The notes under the pieces were generated by a model. The model was not told where the DNA came from. It worked only from the letters and a program-made list of their open reading frames with translations, and did no database searches. 63,563 nt of DNA from Streptomyces sp. CBMA156 (GTDB lineage Bacteria; Actinomycetota; Actinomycetes; Streptomycetales; Streptomycetaceae): positions 1 to 63,563 of the forward strand of contig NZ_MSJQ01000277.1 of the NCBI RefSeq assembly GCF_014596515.1. Reading direction: 5' to 3'. Made by a program: the position numbers and the translations under genes. Of this stretch, positions 23,584 to 32,614 are shown in pieces. Each line of letters starts with the position of its first letter. The first letter of the stretch is position 1.

Positions 23584-24927
23584 TCAGTCGATGCGTCGGG
23601 CCTTGAGCAGTTCGACGATCTTTCGGACGAGTTCGCCGTCGCCGCGGGCGTCGGCATCGACGAGGGTGCCAAGGCGTTCGGCGGTGAGGGTGTCGTAGGC
23701 GGTCTCGGCCTCCGCGCCGGGGATGTGTTCGTACGCGGCGCCGGCCCGGAAGCCCACGACCTGCTCGACGAGCTTGGCGAGCAGCCAGGTCACGGTGAAG
23801 GAGAACGCGGCCATCGCCAGCAGCGCCAGCACCTGCTTGCCGAGCAGGCTCCAGCCGCCGCCGTAGAACAGGCCCTCGGTGCCGCTGATCCGGGCGGTGG
23901 CGAACAGGCCGACCATGATCAGGCCGGTGGCGCCGCCGACGCCGTGCACGCCGACCACGTCGAGGGTGTCGTCCACGCCGAAGCGGTACTTGAGGGTGAC
24001 GGCCCAGGCACAGACCGCGCCGGCGGCCAGGCCGGTGACCACGGCGCCGAGCGGGTTGATCTCGCCGCAGGCGGGGGTGATGGCGACCATGCCGGCCACG
24101 CCCGCGGAGACCACGCCGGTGGTGCTGACCCTGCCGGTGCGCCACTTCTCGACCAGCGGCCAGGTGACCATGGCGGCGGCGCCGCCGAGCTGGGTGTTGA
24201 GGAAGGCCGCGGCGGCGGTGCCCTGGTCGTTGAGCGCGGAGCCGGAGTTGAAGCCGAACCAGCCGAACCAGAGCAGTGCGACGCCGATCACCACCAGTGG
24301 GATGTTGTTGGGCCGTTCCTCGCGCCGGGCCCAGTCGCGCGGGCCGCGCAGGGCGACGGCGACGGCGAGGCCGGCCATGCCGGAGTTCAGTTCGACGGGC
24401 AGGCCCCCGGCGAAGTCGAGGGCGCCGAGCCGGTCGTGGATCCAGCCCTGGGAGTCGAACACCCAGTGCGCGGCGGGCGCGTAGTCGACCAGCAGCCACA
24501 GCGGGACGAACACCAGCCAGCCGCGCATCCGGGCCCGATCGGCGACGGAGCCACTGATCAGGGCGACGGTGACGACGGCGAAGCCCATCTGGAAGGTGGC
24601 GAAGATGTAGGTGGGGATGGCGCCGGTGAGGGTGTCGATCTCGACGCCGCGCAGGAACGCCCGGTCGAGGTTCCCGATGATTCCGGCCCCGCCGACGTCC
24701 GGTCCGAAGGCCAGCGTGTAGCCGAGCGCCCACCAGACCAGGCTGCCGAAGGCGAGCGCCGCGAAGCTCATCTTCAGCATCATCAGGACGTGTTTGAGCC
24801 GGACCAGGCCTCCGTAGAAGAACGCCAGTCCGGGTGTCATCAGCAGGACCATCGCGGTGGAGGCCAGCAGCCAGGCCGTGTCGCCGGCGTTGTAGGCCGG
24901 GGGCATCGGCGGGGACACGGAGAGCAC
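23584..24927 (-). CDS. amtB: Ammonium transporter Amt with Glu in the first twin-His position
   Basis: A 447-residue channel with eleven predicted membrane helices that conducts ammonium/ammonia. Amt signatures include LLMTPGLAFFYGGLVR, FATFQMGFAVVT, WFGFNSGSALN and NTQLGGAAAMVTW. The second pore histidine is present (VVGVHGVGG, His about 328). At the first position the usual LDFAGG-x3-H reads LDFAGGLPVEL, putting Glu179 where E. coli AmtB has His168. Yeast Mep1 and Mep3 carry the same His-to-Glu change. GGAGGT six bases before GTG 24927 supports the start. It lies 64 bases after ureD in the same direction and probably takes up or returns ammonium produced by urease. Confidence 0.92.
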   Translation of the reverse strand: MLSVSPPMPPAYNAGDTAWLLASTAMVLLMTPGLAFFYGGLVRLKHVLMMLKMSFAALAFGSLVWWALGYTLAFGPDVGGAGIIGNLDRAFLRGVEIDTLTGAIPTYIFATFQMGFAVVTVALISGSVADRARMRGWLVFVPLWLLVDYAPAAHWVFDSQGWIHDRLGALDFAGGLPVELNSGMAGLAVAVALRGPRDWARREERPNNIPLVVIGVALLWFGWFGFNSGSALNDQGTAAAAFLNTQLGGAAAMVTWPLVEKWRTGRVSTTGVVSAGVAGMVAITPACGEINPLGAVVTGLAAGAVCAWAVTLKYRFGVDDTLDVVGVHGVGGATGLIMVGLFATARISGTEGLFYGGGWSLLGKQVLALLAMAAFSFTVTWLLAKLVEQVVGFRAGAAYEHIPGAEAETAYDTLTAERLGTLVDADARGDGELVRKIVELLKARRID

Positions 24928-24991
24928 GGGGTTACCTCCGGGGCAGTCGGGTTGGCGGGCGGGTCGGAGCGTGTGCGGCCGGGCCGGGCGG

Positions 24992-26062
24992 TCAGGTCTT
25001 GCGCAGCGCGGGAGCGGGCTGTCCGGTGAGCAGCAGCCGGACGGCCCGCCAGGCGGCGTCGAGCGCGGCGGCGGTTCGGACGGGGTTGTCCGCCAGCATG
25101 CGCAGCCAGGCGCCGCTGTCCTCGGGCAGGGTGGAGACGCCGTAGAGCAGGCCGCTGCCGTCGAGGGCGCGGTGCAGGGTGTCGGCGATCTCGGCGGCGG
25201 GGCGCAGGTCGCTGACGGCGTACAGGGTGGCGAGGTGGTCGTGGCCGGCGAAGACGGCGGGCCCGGTGACGGCAGCGCGGTCGCCGCCGGGGGTGAGCCG
25301 CAAGGTGTCGACGGCGAGCGGAGTGCCGTCGGGGCGGGTGATCTCCAGGTCGGTGGCGAGCACCTGGTAGTCGTGCCGTTCGCCGCGGGCGAGCCGTCCG
25401 GCGGTGATGGTCTCGCCGAGTACGACGGTGGCGCCGGGCGCGGCGGTGACGGTGGTGCGCTGGTGGAACCGGGAGCCGCCGAACGGGATCAGCGGGTCGG
25501 GCAGGTACTCCAGGTAGGCGTCTTCGTCGGCGGTGAGGTGGACGAGCTGGCTGGCGTAGTCCTGTTCCATCCGGAACACCTTGGTGGCGGCCTGGGTGGT
25601 GAGGTGGACCCGGGTGCCGGAGCCGCAGCGGGCGTCGATCCGGTAGCGGTCGGCCTGGGCGACGCCGCCGCCGGTGGCCATCAGGTAGACGTAGGCGGCG
25701 TCGGGCTGGGCGGGGTCGATCCAGAGCGGGCGCGTGATCTGCAGCGGGGTCTTCTGGTATCGCTCGACGAGTTCGGTGCGGCCGCCGCGGACGGCGAAGG
25801 CGAGGTCGAGGATGCCGACCTTGGCGGGCGAGCCGGGGGCGAGGGTGTCGGGGCGGGCGGCCAGGCAGGCCACCTCGGCGGGGAGGTGGCCGGTGGCCCA
25901 GTGCGCCGGGTCGAGCCGGTCGACGGAGCGGACGGCGGACTCGGAGCCGGCGGGCGTACTGCCGGACGGGGGGTCGGACTCGCGGCCCGGTTCCCGGCGG
26001 GCGGGCCGGTCAGCGGGTTGCCCGTGTGCTGTCATCGTCGGCCGTGGAGGGGCGGAGGTCAT
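24992..26062 (-). CDS. ureD: Urease accessory protein UreD
   Basis: UreD (UreH) forms the scaffold of the UreD-UreF-UreG complex that delivers nickel to urease. The 356-residue protein shows ELVERYQKTPLQITRPLWID, VYLMATGGGVAQADRYRID, HLTTQAATKVFRM and YLEYLPDPLIPFGGSRFHQ. The conserved TTQAATKV and PDPxIPF motifs are diagnostic. The first 45 residues are Pro/Ser-rich and variable. ATG 26062 lies two bases beyond the ureG stop, so it is translated from the same message. It is the last urease gene, followed by amt. Confidence 0.92.
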   Translation of the reverse strand: MTSAPPRPTMTAHGQPADRPARREPGRESDPPSGSTPAGSESAVRSVDRLDPAHWATGHLPAEVACLAARPDTLAPGSPAKVGILDLAFAVRGGRTELVERYQKTPLQITRPLWIDPAQPDAAYVYLMATGGGVAQADRYRIDARCGSGTRVHLTTQAATKVFRMEQDYASQLVHLTADEDAYLEYLPDPLIPFGGSRFHQRTTVTAAPGATVVLGETITAGRLARGERHDYQVLATDLEITRPDGTPLAVDTLRLTPGGDRAAVTGPAVFAGHDHLATLYAVSDLRPAAEIADTLHRALDGSGLLYGVSTLPEDSGAWLRMLADNPVRTAAALDAAWRAVRLLLTGQPAPALRKT

Positions 26063-26064
26063 GG

Positions 26065-26685
26065 TCAGATCAGCGCCTTGCGGCGGGCGCTGAGGAACGC
26101 GGCGAGCTCGTCGATGCCGGTGCCGTCGAGCGAGTTGGTGAGGATGACGGGCTTGCCGTCGCGGACCTTGTGGGCGTCGGACTCCATCACCGCGATGTCG
26201 GTGCGGACGTACCGGGCGATGTCGATCTTGTTGATGACGAGCAGGTCGGACTCGGTGATGCCGGGGCCGCGCTTGCGGGGCATCTTCTCGCCCTCGGCGG
26301 TGTCCAGCACGAAGACGAACACGTCGGCCAGCACCGGGCTGAAGGTCAGTGTCAGGTTGTCGCCGCCGGACTCGTACAGCAGGGTGTCGACCTCGGGGAA
26401 GCGTTCCAGCAGTTCGGCGCCGGCGGCAAGGTTCATCGTCGGGTCGTCGCGGACAGCGGTGTGCGGGCAGGCACCGGTCTCCACGCCGACCACCAGTTCG
26501 GGGTCGAGGACGCCGGCCAGGGTGCGGCGGACGTGCTGGGCGTCCTCCTGCGTGTAGATGTCGTTGGTGATCACGGCGGGGCGGTGGCCGCGGGCGATCA
26601 GCACCGGCACCAGCGCCTCGATCAGCGCGGTCTTGCCGGATCCCACCGGGCCGCCGATGCCGATCCGCAGGACGTTGTCATCCAC
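26065..26685 (-). CDS. ureG: Urease accessory GTPase UreG
   Basis: UreG is the SIMIBI GTPase that carries nickel in the urease maturation complex. The 206-residue protein has the P-loop GIGGPVGSGKTALIEAL near residue 8, NDIYTQEDAQ, the nickel-binding CPH motif in ETGACPHTAVRDD, the Walker B-type YESGGDNLTLTFSP and NKIDIARYV as the guanine specificity motif. GTG 26685 has GAAGGA six bases upstream; the frame is open to 26856. It lies 103 bases after ureF and two bases before ureD. Confidence 0.95.
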   Translation of the reverse strand: MDDNVLRIGIGGPVGSGKTALIEALVPVLIARGHRPAVITNDIYTQEDAQHVRRTLAGVLDPELVVGVETGACPHTAVRDDPTMNLAAGAELLERFPEVDTLLYESGGDNLTLTFSPVLADVFVFVLDTAEGEKMPRKRGPGITESDLLVINKIDIARYVRTDIAVMESDAHKVRDGKPVILTNSLDGTGIDELAAFLSARRKALI

Positions 26686-26788
26686 AGGTGTTCCTTCTCT
26701 CTGGTTGCCGATCGGTTGGGAGGTCGGTTCCGGGTCCGTACCTGCCCGGCCGGTGGTGGGACGGGTACGGTCCGGGCGCGGCGTGCCG

Positions 26789-27529
26789 TCAGCTGGCGAA
26801 CAGCCTGGCGTCGGCGCGCTCGTGGCGGCCGGACATGATGTCGGAGGCGGGCGCACCGGCGCCGAGGTCGGCCTCCGGACGGGCGAGGGCCGCGCGGACG
26901 GTCTCCTCGATGACGGGGGCGGCGCCGTGCAGCAGCACCTGGGCCTTGCGGTGGTCGGTCAGCCGCAGCCGCAGCGCGGCGCCGGCGAAGCTGGCACTGA
27001 AAGCGAACAGGTCGGCCGCGACGGCCTGTTCGACCGGGACGCCGGCGGCGGCCTGGACGATTCCGGCGGCGACGGCCTGGCAGCCGGGGGCCCGGCGGTC
27101 GGTGACCAGCCGCAGGTAGTCGGCGATCGGCGGCCGGCCGAAGACCTCGGCGGCGAGGTCGAGCAGCTGCCGCCCGGTGCGGGTGGCGGCCTGCCGGTTC
27201 TCGCGGCCCAGCTTGGCCGCGTGCAGCCGCCGGTCGACCCGCAGGGCGTCCGACAGCACTCCTGTGGTGACGGCCCGGTGGGCGAGTGCGAGGGCGGTGG
27301 CGTCGGACGGGCCGACGCCGTGCCTGAGCAGGTCGGCGAGCAGCGCGGGCAGGGTGTCGGGGGTGACGGCCCCGGCCTGGGCGTAGCCCTCCAGGCTGTG
27401 CGAGAGGGTGTAGAAGCCGCTGGGGAAGGCGGAGTCGGTGAGTTGCAGGCTGACCAGCAGGGCGGCCAGTCCCCCGGGCCGGGACTCGGGGGACCCGCTG
27501 CCCGGATGAGCGTCCGGGCCGTGGAACAT
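26789..27529 (-). CDS. ureF: Urease accessory protein UreF
   Basis: UreF couples GTP hydrolysis by UreG to nickel insertion. This 246-residue, mostly helical protein shows the typical opening LLVSLQLTDSAFPSGFYTLS, then HSLEGYAQAGAV, GRENRQAATRTGRQLLDL and LFAFSASFAGAALRLRLTDH. ATG 27529 lies three bases beyond the ureC stop, so translation is coupled. A stretch of 103 bases separates it from ureG; no terminator is seen there. Confidence 0.92.
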   Translation of the reverse strand: MFHGPDAHPGSGSPESRPGGLAALLVSLQLTDSAFPSGFYTLSHSLEGYAQAGAVTPDTLPALLADLLRHGVGPSDATALALAHRAVTTGVLSDALRVDRRLHAAKLGRENRQAATRTGRQLLDLAAEVFGRPPIADYLRLVTDRRAPGCQAVAAGIVQAAAGVPVEQAVAADLFAFSASFAGAALRLRLTDHRKAQVLLHGAAPVIEETVRAALARPEADLGAGAPASDIMSGRHERADARLFAS

Positions 27530-27532
27530 CCG

Positions 27533-29257
27533 CTACACCGCGAAGTAGAGCTGGTTGAGCGGCAGGGTCTGGGCGGGTTCGATGGTGGCGACCTCACCGT
27601 CCAGGGTGACCTTGAAGGTCTCCGGGTCGACCTTGACCTTCGGCAGCGCGTTGTTGCGGACCATGTTGTGCTTGCCGATCACCCGGGTACCGCGCACCGG
27701 CAGGACCCGGCGCTGGAGGCCGAGTTCCCCGGGGACGCCGGCGGCGATCCCGGCCTGTGACATGAAGGTGACGTGGGTGGCCTGCTGGGCGCGGCCGAAC
27801 TGGCCGAACATCGGCCGGTAGAGCACCGGTTGGGGGGTGGGAAGGGAGGCGTTCGGGTCGCCCATCCGGGACCAGGAGATGATCCCCCCCTTGATGATCA
27901 TCGTGGGTTTGGCGGCGAAGGAGTGGATCGGCCAGAGCACGATGTCGGCGAGCTTGCCGGCCTCCAGCGAGCCGATGTGGTCGGAGATGCCGGTGGCGAT
28001 GGCCGGGTTGATGGTGACCTTGGCCAGGTAGCGCAGCACCCGCTGGTTGTCGTTGCGGGTGCTGTCGCCGTCCAGCGGGCCGCGCTTGTCCTTGCAGTGG
28101 TGGGCGATCTGGAAGCAGCGGGTGACGGACTCGCCGACCCGGCCCATCGCCTGCGAGTCGGAGGAGATGATGCTGATCACGCCGAGGTCGTGCAGCACGG
28201 TCTCGGCGGCGATGGTCTCGGCCCGGACCCGGGAGTCGGCGAAGGAGACGTCCTCCGGGATGCCGGGGTTGAGGTGGTGGCAGACCATCACCATGTCCAG
28301 CAGCTCGTCCACCGAGTTGACGGTGTAGGGCAGCGTCGGGTTGGTGGAGGACGGCAGGATGTTGGGCTCGCCGGTGACCCGCAGGATGTCGGGGGCGTGG
28401 CCGCCGCCCGCGCCCTCGGAGTGAAAGGTGTGGATGGTGCGGCCGTCGATCGCGGAACGGGTGTCCTCGAAGAACCCGGACTCGTTGAGGCTGTCGGTGT
28501 GGATCGCGATCTGCACGTCGTGCCGGTCGGCGACGTTCAGCGCGTTGTCGATGACGGCGGGGGTGGCGCCCCAGTCCTCGTGCACCTTCAGTGCGCAGGC
28601 GCCGGCCGCGATCTGTTCGTCCAGCGCGGCGGGCAGGCTGCCGTTGCCCTTGCCCATGATGCCGATGTTGACCGGTACCTCCTCGCACGCCTGGAGGAGA
28701 CGGGCGATGTTGAACGGGCCGGGGGTGCAGGTGGTGCCGTTGGTGCCGTCGGAGGGGCCGGTGCCGCCGCCGATCAGGGTGGTGATGCCGTTGGTCAGCG
28801 CATGCTGGGCCTGCTGCGGGGAGATCAGGTGGACGTGGGTGTCGATCGCGCCGGCGGTGGCGATCAGGTGCTCGCCGGAGATCGCCTCGGTACCGGGGCC
28901 GACCACCAGGTCCGGGTGCACGTTGTTCTGGGTCTGCGGGTTGCCGGACTTGCCGATGCCTGCGATGAAGCCGCCCTTGATCCCGATGTCGCACTTGACG
29001 ATGCCGATCACCGGGTCGATCACCACCACGTTGGTGATCACGGTGTCCAGCGCGCCCTGGGCGGCGGTGGCCTGCGGGTCGGAGCCCATGCCGTCGCGCA
29101 TGGTCTTGCCGCCCCCGTAGACGACCTCGTCGCCGTACAGGCCCTCGCTGTAGTCCTTCTCCACCTCCACGACCAGGTTGGTGTCGGCGAGCTGGAACCG
29201 GTCGCCGACGGTCGGGCCGAACATGTCGGTGTACTGCTTGCGGGACAGGATCGGCAT
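27533..29257 (-). CDS. ureC: Urease subunit alpha UreC
   Basis: This is the catalytic subunit of urease, which splits urea into ammonia and carbamate. It has 574 residues, normal for the family. Active-site features are the nickel ligands DTHVHLISP, the carbamylated lysine in [20 protein letters not shown] with the flap Cys and catalytic His, and the Asp ligand in [10 protein letters not shown] chose ATG 29257 ([16 protein letters not shown], the canonical opening), one base after the ureB stop; an in-frame GTG at 29269 overlaps ureB. Confidence 0.96.
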   Translation of the reverse strand: MPILSRKQYTDMFGPTVGDRFQLADTNLVVEVEKDYSEGLYGDEVVYGGGKTMRDGMGSDPQATAAQGALDTVITNVVVIDPVIGIVKCDIGIKGGFIAGIGKSGNPQTQNNVHPDLVVGPGTEAISGEHLIATAGAIDTHVHLISPQQAQHALTNGITTLIGGGTGPSDGTNGTTCTPGPFNIARLLQACEEVPVNIGIMGKGNGSLPAALDEQIAAGACALKVHEDWGATPAVIDNALNVADRHDVQIAIHTDSLNESGFFEDTRSAIDGRTIHTFHSEGAGGGHAPDILRVTGEPNILPSSTNPTLPYTVNSVDELLDMVMVCHHLNPGIPEDVSFADSRVRAETIAAETVLHDLGVISIISSDSQAMGRVGESVTRCFQIAHHCKDKRGPLDGDSTRNDNQRVLRYLAKVTINPAIATGISDHIGSLEAGKLADIVLWPIHSFAAKPTMIIKGGIISWSRMGDPNASLPTPQPVLYRPMFGQFGRAQQATHVTFMSQAGIAAGVPGELGLQRRVLPVRGTRVIGKHNMVRNNALPKVKVDPETFKVTLDGEVATIEPAQTLPLNQLYFAV

Positions 29258-29258
29258 G

Positions 29259-29684
29259 TCAGTTGGCACCCTTCTGCTTCGCGTTCCCCGCGGAATCCTC
29301 GGTGGCGGAGCTTTCCTCGGCTCCCTGGAAACCGTCGGCGTAGGCCTTGCGGAAGGCCTCCACCCGGGCGGTGGTGGAGACCACCGAGCCGTTCAGCAGG
29401 CCGCTGAAGCCGACCAGCCGGCCGGTGCCGCCGTACTCGCACAGCTCGACCTCGCGGGTGCCGCCGGGCTCGATCCGCACCGAGGTGCCGGCCGGGATGT
29501 TCAGGTGCATGCCGAGCGTCTTGTCGCGGTCGAACCGCAGCGCCGAGTTGACCTCGAAGAAGTGGTAGTGCGAACCGACCTGGACCGCGCGGTCGCCGGT
29601 GTTGACCACCTCGACCTTGACGGTGCGCCGGCCCGCGTTGATCTCGATGTCGCCGTCACCGTACAGATATGTACCGAATGTCAC
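29259..29684 (-). CDS. ureB: Urease subunit beta UreB
   Basis: A 141-residue structural subunit of urease. Family features are [54 protein letters not shown] and [11 protein letters not shown] 29684 follows AAGGAG at six bases, and the GTG overlaps the stop of the chelatase-like gene (GTGA). The C-terminal tail of about 35 residues ([19 protein letters not shown]) is an extension rich in Ser and acidic residues, longer than many bacterial UreB proteins. Confidence 0.94.
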   Translation of the reverse strand: MTFGTYLYGDGDIEINAGRRTVKVEVVNTGDRAVQVGSHYHFFEVNSALRFDRDKTLGMHLNIPAGTSVRIEPGGTREVELCEYGGTGRLVGFSGLLNGSVVSTTARVEAFRKAYADGFQGAEESSATEDSAGNAKQKGAN

Positions 29685-30586
29685 TGGGGACTCCTTGCGC
29701 ACGCCGCCACGAGGGGGCGGATCGGCGGGGGCGAGTGGGTGTGATGCGCTTGGGGGGTGTGATCGTGGGAGTGACTGCCTCCCGGGCCGTGGTGATGGTC
29801 CGCACCAGGCCCGTGGCTGTGGTCGTGCCCGTGGTCGTGGTCGCCTCCGGGCCCGTGGCTGTGGCTCAGCCCGTGCCGCCCGGCAGCGGTCAGCGCGGCG
29901 GCCAGGCCGTCCTCACCGCTCTCGTGCAGCCGCCGGACGGCGGTCGTGGCCCGGGCGGAGAGCACGGCGGCGAGCGCGGCGGGGCTGAGCAGCGGCCCGG
30001 TGTCCAGCACGGTGGTGCGGGCGGGGGCGGGCGGCGGGACGGGCGGCAGGAAGGACGCGGAGAGCACCGCGACCTGCCCGGTGCCGAGCAGCACGCAGCG
30101 CCGCAGACCCTCCGCCGGGTCGGGGTCGCCGCCGAGCAGCGCGCACTCCACCACCCGGTGCCGCCCGTACCGCCGCACCAGGTGGGCAACCCGGTACAGC
30201 TCGGCGTCCTGGTAAGGGTCGCCACCGGGGGCGGTGAGCAGCAGTGCGGCCTCGGCGTGGACGGTCGAGGCGGCGGCGCGCAGCCAGCCGACCAGGTGCC
30301 CGGCGTCGCCGAAGGGTTCGGCGACGGCCACGGGGGCGTCGCGGCGCCCCTCGGACGGCAGGGCGCGGACGGTGCGAGCGGCGTCGGCGACCAGTTCGGG
30401 GTCGCGGCCGAGTGTCATCGGAACGACGACGGTCTCCTGTCCGGAGGGCCGGGCCGCCAACGCCCGGTAGAGTTCGCGGCCGCCGGTGACCACGGTGGTG
30501 TCCGGCCCGGCGAGCTGTCGCAGCGCCGTCCCGTCGCCCGCTTCGTGGCCGCGGACCGCGAGGATGTGGACCCGGGTGCCAGGCAC
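29681..30586 (-). CDS. CbiX/SirB-like chelatase-fold protein with His-rich tail in urease operon
   Basis: This 301-residue protein lies between ureA and ureB. Its body looks like a sirohydrochlorin chelatase of the CbiX/SirB type: [14 protein letters not shown] at the N-terminus, [20 protein letters not shown] near 70 and [17 protein letters not shown] near 110. A second, more divergent half follows. The C-terminus is a tail with about 17 histidines in 48 residues ([18 protein letters not shown] and more), suited to binding nickel. GTG 30586 lies two bases beyond the ureA stop, and its stop overlaps the ureB start (GTGA). No ureE is present, so a nickel storage or delivery role is inferred. 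The usual SirB/CbiX substrate would be sirohydrochlorin. Confidence 0.75.
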   Translation of the reverse strand: MPGTRVHILAVRGHEAGDGTALRQLAGPDTTVVTGGRELYRALAARPSGQETVVVPMTLGRDPELVADAARTVRALPSEGRRDAPVAVAEPFGDAGHLVGWLRAAASTVHAEAALLLTAPGGDPYQDAELYRVAHLVRRYGRHRVVECALLGGDPDPAEGLRRCVLLGTGQVAVLSASFLPPVPPPAPARTTVLDTGPLLSPAALAAVLSARATTAVRRLHESGEDGLAAALTAAGRHGLSHSHGPGGDHDHGHDHSHGPGADHHHGPGGSHSHDHTPQAHHTHSPPPIRPLVAACARSPQ

Positions 30587-30588
30587 CC

Positions 30589-30894
30589 TCAGCCGCCGAT
30601 GGGGTCGTGCACGGAGACCAGCTTGGTGCCGTCGACGAACGAGGCCTCGACCTGGAGCAGCGGCAGCATCTGCCGCACCCCGTCCATGCAGGCGTCGGGG
30701 CCGAGGACGTGTCGGCCGAGCTCCATGCAGTCGGCGACCGACTTGCCGTCCCGGGCGGCTTCCAGGATGGCTTCGGTGATCAGGGCGACCGCTTCGCTGT
30801 AGTTCAGCTTGAGGCCGCGGCCCTGGCGTTTGCGGGCCAGGTCCGCGACCACGTAGACGACCAGTTTGTCGATCTCGCGGGGCGCGAGGTTCAT
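30589..30894 (-). CDS. ureA: Urease subunit gamma UreA
   Basis: A complete 101-residue gamma subunit: [59 protein letters not shown] and [15 protein letters not shown] are all standard. GAGGAAGG stands about nine bases before ATG 30894. It is the first structural urease gene, 66 bases after the urea transporter stop and two bases before the chelatase-like gene, and reads leftward with the rest of the operon. Confidence 0.96.
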   Translation of the reverse strand: MNLAPREIDKLVVYVVADLARKRQGRGLKLNYSEAVALITEAILEAARDGKSVADCMELGRHVLGPDACMDGVRQMLPLLQVEASFVDGTKLVSVHDPIGG

Positions 30895-30960
30895 TGGCGG
30901 GTGCCTTCCTCAAGTGGGGACGTGAAGGGGAAGAGGGAGGGGGCTGTGGGCCGGCCGTGG

Positions 30961-31935
30961 TCAGGCGGCTCGGCGCAGGCGCGGAAGCAGCGGGACCGCG
31001 GCCATCAGCGCCCAGGTGGTGAGGATGAACGGCCAGGTGAAGGTGTGGCCGTGGAAGGGTTTGAAGAGCGAGGTGATCCCTGCGGTCAGCCCGGTGGAGA
31101 GCATCGCGCCGAACAGCGCGTAGCCCGCGTTCCAGGCCGTGTCGGCGAGGAACACGGCGCCGACCGCGATGCCGACCAGGACGGCGTTGTAGCCGTAGAT
31201 GCCGTTGGCGATCTGCTCGGTGGGCGCGCCGAGCGCCCAGGCCGCGACGATGCCGGCGATCGACCCGGACACGGCGCCGAGCAGCACCCGCACGCCCGCG
31301 CAGGCCAGGCCGACCAGCATGATCAGGCCGACGTACCAGCTGTTCACCAGGAAGACCTGCGAGACGTTGGTGAAGAAGGCGTGCCACAGGTCCGACCAGG
31401 TGACAGCGGTGTCGCCGACGGTGGGCTCGACCTGCCCGGGAGGTCCGTGCCAGATCCGGGCGAAGGAGGGGGCTCCCAGCACCATCACCCCGGAGACCAC
31501 ACAGAACGGCGCGGTCAGGGCCGTCAGTCCGTAGGGCTTGGCCAGGACGGCGATCGCCGAGGTCAGAATGGTGCACACCACTCCGCCGACCACGGTGAGG
31601 ACGTACGTGGCGGGATGGTGGCCGAGCGAGCCGACCAGCGCGATGCCGGTGAGGCAGCCCGAATAGCCCTGCAGGCCCTTGGCGATGGAGCCGCGGTCGA
31701 CGCCGAACGCGTACGCGGCGGCGGTGGAGACGAGCGTCCCGAGGGTGGCGAACAGGCCGACCTTCCAGCCGGCCGCCCAGAGCGCGGCCAGGATGAACGC
31801 GCCGGTGAGCAGCTGGGGCTGCAGGTCGACCTGGCCGACACCGCGCAACGAGGCGACCAGGTAGGCCAGCGGTTCTCGGTCCCAGTGACGGCTGGTCGTG
31901 CCCCGCGCGGCGTCAGCATTGTCACCATCTGTCAC
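30961..31935 (-). CDS. Urea transporter (UT family)
   Basis: A 324-residue protein with ten predicted membrane helices, matching bacterial urea channels. UT signatures occur twice, as expected for the duplicated fold: GYSGCLTGIALVGSLG near 90 and GIYGYNAVLVGIAVGAVF near 245. Other segments are LTAPFCVVSGVMVLGA and VNSWYVGLIMLVGLACAGV. GTG 31935 has AGGAG about six bases upstream. It is the first gene of the leftward urease cluster, so urea uptake, hydrolysis and ammonium transport are encoded on one line. It diverges from the fluoride channel genes. Confidence 0.9.
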   Translation of the reverse strand: MTDGDNADAARGTTSRHWDREPLAYLVASLRGVGQVDLQPQLLTGAFILAALWAAGWKVGLFATLGTLVSTAAAYAFGVDRGSIAKGLQGYSGCLTGIALVGSLGHHPATYVLTVVGGVVCTILTSAIAVLAKPYGLTALTAPFCVVSGVMVLGAPSFARIWHGPPGQVEPTVGDTAVTWSDLWHAFFTNVSQVFLVNSWYVGLIMLVGLACAGVRVLLGAVSGSIAGIVAAWALGAPTEQIANGIYGYNAVLVGIAVGAVFLADTAWNAGYALFGAMLSTGLTAGITSLFKPFHGHTFTWPFILTTWALMAAVPLLPRLRRAA

Positions 31936-32104
31936 GTTTTCTCCTGAATATCACAGGAACGCCGGATGATGTGAAATACGCTGTTGCGCATGGTTTTTCC
32001 CGGCAGTCATGTTTAGCCGAGCCGGTTACCCACGGGCACACCGTGATCCTCCGTATGCAGCAGGTTTCGCCTGAACAGCTCACGTCCGTCCACGAAGGAA
32101 AGGT
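31936..32104 (-). promoter_or_regulatory. Divergent promoter region of urea and fluoride genes, possible GlnR half-site
   Basis: The leftward urease cluster and rightward crcB genes share this 169-base region. Read leftward, ATGAC-n6-GAAAA (32010 to 31995) fits half of the GlnR consensus GTnAC-n6-GAAAC, and GTAAC lies at 32029-32025. Nitrogen control of urease by GlnR is known in Streptomyces, but the match here is partial. I saw no fluoride riboswitch. Confidence 0.35.
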
Positions 32105-32614
32105 GTGCTTCCGGTGACCAACCCCTACTTCGACCCACAGCACCATCCGGCCCGCCCGCCGGGCCACGCCCATTCCGAGCACGCCCCGGGCCGGCAGCCG
32201 CCGGTGGTGCTGGCAGTGGCGGTGGGCGGCGCGTTCGGCGCCGGCGCCCGCTACGGGATCGAGCGGCTCTGGCCGACCTCCGGGACGGAGTTCCCGTGGC
32301 CGATCCTGTGCATCAACGCGGTGGGCTGCCTGGCGATGGGCGCCCTGATGACGGTGCTGGCGGACCGCTTCCCCCGGCAGAAGAGGATCGTCGGCGCGCT
32401 GCTCGGCACCGGCTTCCTCGGCGGGTTCACCACCTTCTCCCACTACACGGACAACATCCGGCTCCTGGTCCGCGGCGACGCCTACGGCACCGCGGTCGGC
32501 TACCTGCTGCTGACCGTGGCGGCGGCGCTGTCCGGCGTCACCTTCGGCGTGCTCGCCGCCCGCGCGGCGGTCGGCGTCCCGGCGCACCAGCGGGAGGCCG
32601 CCGGTGCTCACTGA
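32105..32614 (+). CDS. crcB: Fluoride channel CrcB/FluC (first of pair)
   Basis: FluC proteins are small membrane channels that expel fluoride. The 169-residue protein has a variable His/Pro-rich N-terminus of about 35 residues, then four membrane segments with the family motifs VGGAFGAGARYGIERL, WPILCINAVGCLAMG and LGTGFLGGFTTFSHY. GAAGGA lies five bases before GTG 32105; an in-frame GTG at 32114 is an alternative. It overlaps the next crcB by 11 bases. Two adjacent genes suggest a heterodimeric channel or two homodimers. Confidence 0.92.
   Translation: MLPVTNPYFDPQHHPARPPGHAHSEHAPGRQPPVVLAVAVGGAFGAGARYGIERLWPTSGTEFPWPILCINAVGCLAMGALMTVLADRFPRQKRIVGALLGTGFLGGFTTFSHYTDNIRLLVRGDAYGTAVGYLLLTVAAALSGVTFGVLAARAAVGVPAHQREAAGAH

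Noticed and set aside
22603..25029. Long plus-strand frame across DUF2776 and amt
   Set aside because: Low-complexity Gly/Arg/Ala-rich translation; the other frames encode clear membrane proteins.
31936..32104. Fluoride riboswitch upstream of the crcB genes
   Set aside because: I looked for the conserved core and pseudoknot pattern and did not find it.
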